Positions 58,351 through 64,000 of a stretch of DNA of 64,000 nucleotides are shown here, piece after piece (position 1 is the stretch's first letter; each line of letters begins with the position of its first letter). The notes below the pieces were generated by a model. The model saw only the letters and a program-made list of their open reading frames with translations, had not been told where the DNA came from and made no database searches. Source of the DNA: Paramecium tetraurelia (lineage: Eukaryota; Ciliophora; Oligohymenophorea; Peniculida; Parameciidae); NCBI RefSeq assembly GCF_000165425.1, contig NW_001798955.1, forward strand, positions 310,001 through 374,000, in the 5' to 3' direction. The position numbers were made by a program, and so were the translations under genes.

Positions 58351-59436
58351 TCAAATCGAATTAGATTCTTCATCCTTTTCTATTATTTAAAACTCTTCAT
58401 GTTTTTCACTTGAACTGGCCTTAAATGAGCTTGAATTCTAAGATGAATTTTCTTTACTATTTTCTAATTGCTTAATATCCTAATCATTAATTGATTCCTT
58501 TTAATTAAATAATTACACCTAATCTAAAGCTTTACTTTCAGACTTCTAAACATTATAATAACAATTTGAAGGATCCCCAAATAATAAGGATTCTTATTCA
58601 TGATTTTCTTGAGAATTTATTTATTATTTTTGATTTTCATCATTGTTAACGTTATTGCAAAAATTACTTTTTGTATTATTATGTGGAGCAGCATTTTAAA
58701 AAATATTATTTGCATTAATATTATAAAAAATATTATTTGTATTATTATTTAGAGCAGCATTTCTAAAAATATTATTATCTGGAGGAGCATCTTAAACAAT
58801 ATTATTTGTATTATTATCTGGAGCAGCATTATAAAAAATATTATTTGTATTATTATTTGGAGCAGCATTTAAATTAGGTAAAGATGGATTTTCAAATATA
58901 CTTGTAGAATGACTCTGCTTTTATTGTGGTTGATTATTTGCATCAAAAAATTATTAATAATTAGTTTATTATGATGCTTTTTCTTATTCCAATTAGCTTA
59001 ATTAACATTGTAAATCAGAAAATGCATCCCTCTTTAGTATTTAGGAATCACCAGGGTTTTAAAATGGGTTATATTATTATTGTGGATCAAACTTAGGCTC
59101 ATTTCGACATTGATTATTTAGGTTTAATGCGAAGGGATTATAACCTTTGTCATAAATGTTTGCTAATCTTTCAACATTTTAATTATCAGTTTAAAAATGG
59201 GGCAAGGTAGAACTTACTTTATTTTGATTTATTCCTAATAAATCACTATTGGATTATTATTCCCTTTGGGTTTTATCTATTTGTTAAGATAATTTTTAAA
59301 GCTGTAACCTTAATTAATCATTTTCCATTTTCAATTAGTTTATGATAATAGCTTAGTTATCAATAATTTCTTTTAATTTGGTAAATTAAGCGATCGATTT
59401 TTCAGCATCCTGACTAGTAAATTGATACTTTACCAT
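58351..59436 (-). CDS. NPF-motif, Asn-rich repeat protein
   Basis: 361 aa, intronless. N-terminal helix/coiled coil (AQFTKLKEIIDNQAIIINQL), then two Asn-Pro-Phe motifs (YNPFALN and YNPFQNPG), the classical ligand for EH domains of endocytic proteins. A region of imperfect repeats follows (NNTNNIFYNAAP and variants) and the C-terminus is Ser/Glu-rich. An endocytic adaptor or nucleoporin-like role is an inference from NPF and disorder. A polyN-like repeat occupies 58670-58872. Confidence 0.6.
58670..58872. repeat. Imperfect coding repeats, Asn-Thr-Asn-Ile-Phe units
   Basis: Within the NPF gene. On the plus strand the motif (g)gagcagcat recurs near 58685, 58752, 58821 and 58859 with variable spacers, together with AATATTATTTGTATTATTA-like blocks. 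At protein level each unit reads approximately DNNTNNIFYNAAP. It is likely to vary in copy number between strains. Confidence 0.7.
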
Positions 59437-59534
59437 TATAATTTTAAATAATATAAATTATTAATTATAAATAATTTGGTTGCTGCTATCAATTATAAGT
59501 CTTGTAATTGAATTAATTTTATAATGCTCACTAC

Positions 59535-60218
59535 TCAATCCTTATATTCTCCATTGTCTGTTTTCCTCGTCATTTCTTTCAATTTCTTTCTCAATCTAAA
59601 ATACATAAGATATTCTAACATTTTGTCTCTGGGAGGTTCATTCTCACTATCAACACTTTGACTTCTGGACACTCGATACTATGGACTACTTCTATTTTTA
59701 GGACTTCTACTTCTGCTTCTACTTTTTGAGCTAATTATTAAATTATGTAAATAAATTACTTTCTCCTTCTTGGTTTTCTTTCCTTTTCCCTCTCTCTCTC
59801 GAATCGATCATAATTTCCTCTTGATTATCTATAATTAATATGCCATTCTACCCTCTGTCATCCCTTGGTCGATCTCTTCTGGGTTCTCTATTCTCATCAT
59901 ATCTGCCTGACTTTTTCGACCATTCAACATTTATTCTCAATCCTTTCAGAATTCATAAACCCTATATCAATACCCTATAAATCTCTTTAATGCAATGCAT
60001 TTTTTGCAGCTTCTGCTTCTTATTCACTTTTATATTAAATAAATGCATACTAATATATTATTATATGTATTTACTCTATCATTATTTTTTACTCTAAAAT
60101 CCACAGTGCAATCACCATGGACCTTAAATTCTCTTTCTATATCCTTCTACTCAACCAATCTTGAAATATTGCCTACAAACAGACTCATTCTTGCATTCCT
60201 AAATTATTGTCTGCTCAT
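59535..60218 (-). CDS. SR-type splicing factor (RRM + RS tail)
   Basis: Begins MSRQQFRNARMSLFVGNIS, with RNP2 (LFVGNI) and, after a 25-nt intron, RNP1 (YAFIQYKSE). The domain end is IDIGFMNSERIENK-like or, by a small reading shift, GLRINVEWSKKS. A Gly/Asp/Arg-rich linker leads to the RS tail (NSKSRSRSRSPKNRSSP). Further short introns (29 and 32 nt) are needed, one ending AAG. RRM plus RS places this in the spliceosome-associated SR family. About 205 aa. Confidence 0.85.
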
Positions 60219-60301
60219 TATAAATTATATGATTTTAATATAAATTATATTTAACTGAAAACATTTAATAAAAAGTTAAAAAAATAAAAATCGTTCAAGA
60301 A

Positions 60302-61279
60302 ATGAGTTAGTTAACGGAAAGCCCAAATAGATTAAATGAACAACCAAGCATTCCTCAAGAGGAAATAATCGACAAATCACAAAAATAGTCAACGTCTTCT
60401 CCCGATAAAGAGAACTCTCAAGAATTGTTTAGATTGTAGAAATAATAATTCTTACAAAAAATGACTTAAGACAACTCATCAAGACGTTAAAAAAAAGTAA
60501 AATATATTATTAATCCATCCTTAGACTATTGGTGACATCAAAGAGGTGTTAAATGTGAATAAACAAATTGTCAATTTCGGATTGGTTATTCCAGGAAATA
60601 TTTGTGAAGACGATATCTAATTTTAAAATCTATCCAATGAAACAGTGATAATAGGCATATAAGTAATATGCAACAACACAGAATTTGATGATCTAGATGA
60701 GTATGTGTATTCAGCTAGAAAACTCAATGGGTATGATTATAATGATCGATTTATGCTTGCCTGTCCAGCATAAAAGCAATTCTCCATGAAAATAGCTCTT
60801 AAAGTTCCCAACGTTAAAGAATAGAAGGGACTCTTTGGCACCATTCTCATCACAGCATCCTATTCTAATCACCAAAAAATCTAAGGCTAAATAAGTGCTT
60901 AAATTTAAAGCCAAATCACTATTCCTTCTATTGAGTGTCCCAAAACCTTGATGAATTGTATATTTCAATCAATAAATTAGCTGTTTATAATCTGCCCGTT
61001 ATTCAAATGGCCTTTAAATTGGGCAAAAAGTTAGATTGCAAGATCCCCTTCAGAAATAATAGTCCAATTGGATTACCTCTTGAAATGGAATTTCTTAATA
61101 AAAATGATAATGAAATACTAATCAATCCACCTACGCTTTCAGTGTAGGGCAATTCTTAATTCTTAGTTACAATCTATATAAAAAGCAAATAAGAATAGAT
61201 TATTAAGAATGTCTTAATAGTTAAAGTTAAAAATTCCAACGTGCATTTTAGTTATCCATTCATTATCAAAATATATTGA
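60302..61279 (+). CDS. ASH/MSP-like beta-sandwich protein
   Basis: After a disordered start (Ser/Gln/Lys) the sequence forms Ig-like strands: VNFGLVIPGNICEDDIQFQN, later NDNEILINPPTLSVQGNSQF and LVTIYIKSKQEQIIKN. This strand pattern resembles ASPM/SPD-2/Hydin (ASH) domains of centrosome and cilium proteins. Two introns, 28 nt near 60497 and 23 nt near 60958 (GTATAT...ATTAG), join the exons. Assignment is by fold character, not by a named sequence motif, so it is tentative. Confidence 0.5.
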
Positions 61280-61374
61280 TTTTACTATATTATAAATAAA
61301 CTATGATTCAATTGATAAAGTATAAATTCGATATCATAAACTTTTGATAATTTTAATAATAATTTGCTTCTACA

Positions 61375-62778
61375 ATGTCATTTAACAAAAAAGGTAGAGA
61401 AGACTTAATGCAAATAACAAACGATGAAGACGGAAGAGAAATCAATCCTCACATGCCTCAATACATTATAAATGCTCCATGTATGATTAAAATTTGATGT
61501 TTTTAGGGTATTTAAAGGAAAGTACACCATCGTTAAAGCATCAAAGAATCAGAAAACAATAGAACTCGAGCACATTTGATAACTGGTACTAAAGAGGATA
61601 AAAAGTATTAATTCTAAAGTGATATAATCTAGGGTCAAAACAATTTAAAATTTAAAAAAGGAGCATGCACTAATTGTGGTTCCACAACTCATTAAAGCAA
61701 AGATTGCTGTGAAAGACCAAGATAAATAGGGGCAAAATTCTCTAATACAGATATTCAACCAGATGATATTTTAACTAATGTTGGAGGTCTGAATTATGAT
61801 GCAAAAAGAGATAGATGGAATGGCTATGATCCAGAGACTTATAAGTCGTAAATCCAAGAATATGAGATTCTAGAGGAAAAACGAAAAGAAACTAGATTGT
61901 AAGAAGGTTAATAAACAGAATCAGGCAATCTCGATGATGAGTTTAAAGATAATGGAACTGGTGAACATTAAACTCAAATGACCACCAGAGATCCAAGGAC
62001 TAAGACTATGACAAGAAATTTACGTATTCGAGAAGATAAAGCCAATTACTTATTGAATTTGGATGTTAATTCAGCATACTTCGATCCAAAATCTAGATCC
62101 TTGAGAGAAAATCCAAATCCCCATTTACCACCTGAGAAATAAGTGTTCAAAGGTCTAAATCAAATTAGATTGACTGGTGAAACTCTATAGATGTATGAAT
62201 AGGAAAGGTTTGCATGGTAATATGCAGAATAACACAATCTAAATCTCAATACAGTTTCTTTACCGACTTTGACTGAAAAGACAGTATGATATTTAATTTT
62301 ATTAAACTAGTACAAATAAATAAAAGTAAAGAAGGAAGAATAGAAAATTGGAAGGGCAGAGAGTTTGTTTGATAGATATGGTGGAGAAGAACATTTAAAT
62401 CCACAAATAGATTTACTATTGGGATAAACAGAAAGATTTGTAGAGTATGAAGAGGATGGTTTACCTAAGAATCCTTTGAAGAAGAAGGACTTAACTAAAA
62501 GCAAATATTTAGAAGATTTCTTTTATGGAGATCATACAAGTGTATGGGGTAGTTGGTGGAGTGATGTTCTTGGATGGGGATATGACTGTTGCTATTCAAA
62601 TGAGAAACATTCAGTTTGTCTTGGAGAAAAGGGAAAAAGATTGCAATTGAACAAAGAAGCTCGATTAAAGAGGGAAATTGAAGAGGACCTTCAAAAAGCA
62701 TAAGTTTAAGATTAAAAATCTAGTCCTATACATCAACAGCCTCCATAACAAATAATCCAATAAATTTAATAACAATGA
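61375..62778 (+). CDS. SLU7: Second-step splicing factor SLU7
   Basis: The CCHC knuckle is present ([18 protein letters not shown]) and is followed by the family blocks [15 protein letters not shown], then [13 protein letters not shown]. The end carries the hallmark [23 protein letters not shown]7 selects the 3' splice site in the second step. A 26-nt intron near 61482 and a 27-nt intron near 62285 were removed. About 450 aa with a Gln-rich tail. It is noteworthy that this AG-selecting factor works on introns of 20-30 nt here. Confidence 0.93.
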
Positions 62779-62897
62779 ATTTATTATTATTATTCTTATT
62801 TTAAAATATTAATTATTAATCAATAAAATTAACTAAAATTCTAGCAGACTTGTTTTTAGTAAAAGAAAATACTTGATAGATAATTATATTTAACCAT

Positions 62898-63958
62898 ATG
62901 TAAACTATACAGCTAAAGAATTTGTTAAAAGATCGTAGAGAATTAAAGAAATAGTTCACTCTGAAAAGAAAGCTTGATATAACTTCTATTCCCATTTTAG
63001 TTAGAAATAAAAGTTGTGAATGTTTAGATTGTGGTGGATAAATTATTAAATAAATTGAAGAACATAAAATTAATAATAAAGGGTCTCCCAAATATATTAC
63101 CAAATTTATAGCCTAACATGAAAAATCTAAAAATTTTCACTTTTTATAACATAAACCTTAAACTACTTAAAAGTAAATTTACCTATCGATTGTAGTTTGC
63201 CATTTCCAGATATTGTTCCCAAAAGAGTTCAATAGCCTTCTAGCAATTCTAATGAATAACCCTTAATAAGTCCTACCTTAGAACAACCCAAAAGAGACAT
63301 GAGAAAATTAAGTAGACTAATTGAAAAATATGAAACTACAAAAACTGAAATCGTTTAGTAACAATACTGCAAAACCTTACCTGATGTAGTCTAAAAATCA
63401 AAAAATAAATGCTAATATTTACAAAGATAAAAAACTCAACATCATTCATATATTAAAATACTTCCAATAGGAGATGAAGAGAAGGAATTACAAAATTCTG
63501 GAACAAATAGTAACCATCTTAAAAATTCATCCTAAAAAACCCCGTTAAGAAATTAGGTGTATAAGGAATTGAATGAAAGTTCAATATTAAGATAGTTATA
63601 AACTCCAATCTTATAAAAATCGAAATTTAAAAATTATGTAATCATAGATTTCGCTGATGGAATTAAAAAAGCCATGGAAAAAATCAAAGAAATGGATGAG
63701 TTCTCAAATAATAGTAAGATAGTTAGCACACAGTTTAACGAAGATACAAAAAATAAGAATAGAGGATCTATTTTATTAAAATCTATGTTTGATTGTACAA
63801 AGCTTTTAGAAAAGAATAAAAAAACATTAAAATAGTTAGATGTTTTTGTAAGAACCAAATCTCTAAATCGGAAATCTAGTAAATATGAGAAGCACTATTC
63901 GCCATCAAAAAATTACTCACTTTCGAAGATTTATTTACCTAAAATCATTAAAAGATGA
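62898..63958 (+). CDS. Unrecognised basic protein, about 345 aa
   Basis: Starts MQTIQLKNLLKDRRELKKQF. One 23-nt intron at 63173-63195 restores the frame; after it the text stays protein-like to TGA at 63956. A CECLDCGGQ pair near the start could bind a metal. The rest is Lys/Ser/Asn-rich, with a helical region (FADGIKKAMEKIKEMDEF). No family recognised. A few bases after the stop the window ends. Confidence 0.6.
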
Positions 63959-64000
63959 TTGACTTTTATAAATACATATTTTATGTATATTTTTATAAAT

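Overview
The window reads as macronuclear DNA of a ciliate close to Paramecium. The DNA is very AT-rich. TAA and TAG sit inside almost every conserved domain where glutamine is expected, and every gene end I could place is TGA. Coding frames are interrupted by introns of about 18-37 nt, most starting GTA, that restore the frame of recognisable domains. Genes are packed 20-100 bp apart on both strands. With the standard code most of these genes look like short broken ORFs; read with UAA/UAG = Gln and micro-introns removed they become about 50 full-length eukaryotic genes. Coordinates below run from start codon to stop codon and include introns. Protein sequences were read by hand and family calls rest on motif recognition, not on searches.

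Layout. 1-11.5 kb: a helix-turn-helix protein, a PH/START-like/Sec14 lipid-transfer protein, a p24 cargo receptor, a FAM221-like Cys-rich protein, COQ6, a heat-shock factor, the very large rRNA-processing factor RRP5 and a LITAF-domain protein. 11.5-20.5 kb: a TBC Rab-GAP, three unrecognised proteins, a degenerate mitochondrial acyl-carrier protein, ribosomal protein eL43 and DENR. 20.5-30.5 kb: a chromodomain protein, a membrane protein, GAR1, a long EF-hand coiled-coil protein, two tandem DsbA-like secreted proteins, ATG4 and a PKA catalytic subunit. 30.5-42 kb: an exosome RNase-PH-fold subunit, a monoglyceride-lipase-like protein without its nucleophile, a DYRK kinase, TMEM230, a membrane-anchored M16 metalloprotease, an ankyrin protein, a small Tim and a pseudokinase. 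42-52 kb: a mitotic cyclin, PEX10, an UNC119-family protein, a TPX2-like protein, an adaptor mu-like protein, CCT7 and a PH-domain protein. 52-64 kb: two tandem Ulp1-type proteases, a dead dual-specificity phosphatase, several unrecognised proteins, an NPF-motif protein, an SR splicing factor and SLU7.

There is no operon logic; this is a normal compact protist chromosome segment. Loose themes are RNA work (RRP5, GAR1, exosome subunit, DENR, eL43, SR protein, SLU7), membrane traffic (p24, Sec14, TBC, mu-like, NPF protein, ATG4) and mitochondrial function (ACP-like, Tim, COQ6). I found no CRISPR array, integrase, transposon, tRNA, rRNA or telomere repeat.

The most interesting signal is a set of enzyme-fold proteins that have lost the key catalytic residue while keeping the rest of the domain: lipase GHSMG to GHAMG, phosphatase Cys to Ser, kinase HRD to HCK, ACP serine lost. 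An eL43 that appears to lack three of its four zinc cysteines belongs with them. I did not identify a previously undescribed multi-gene system.
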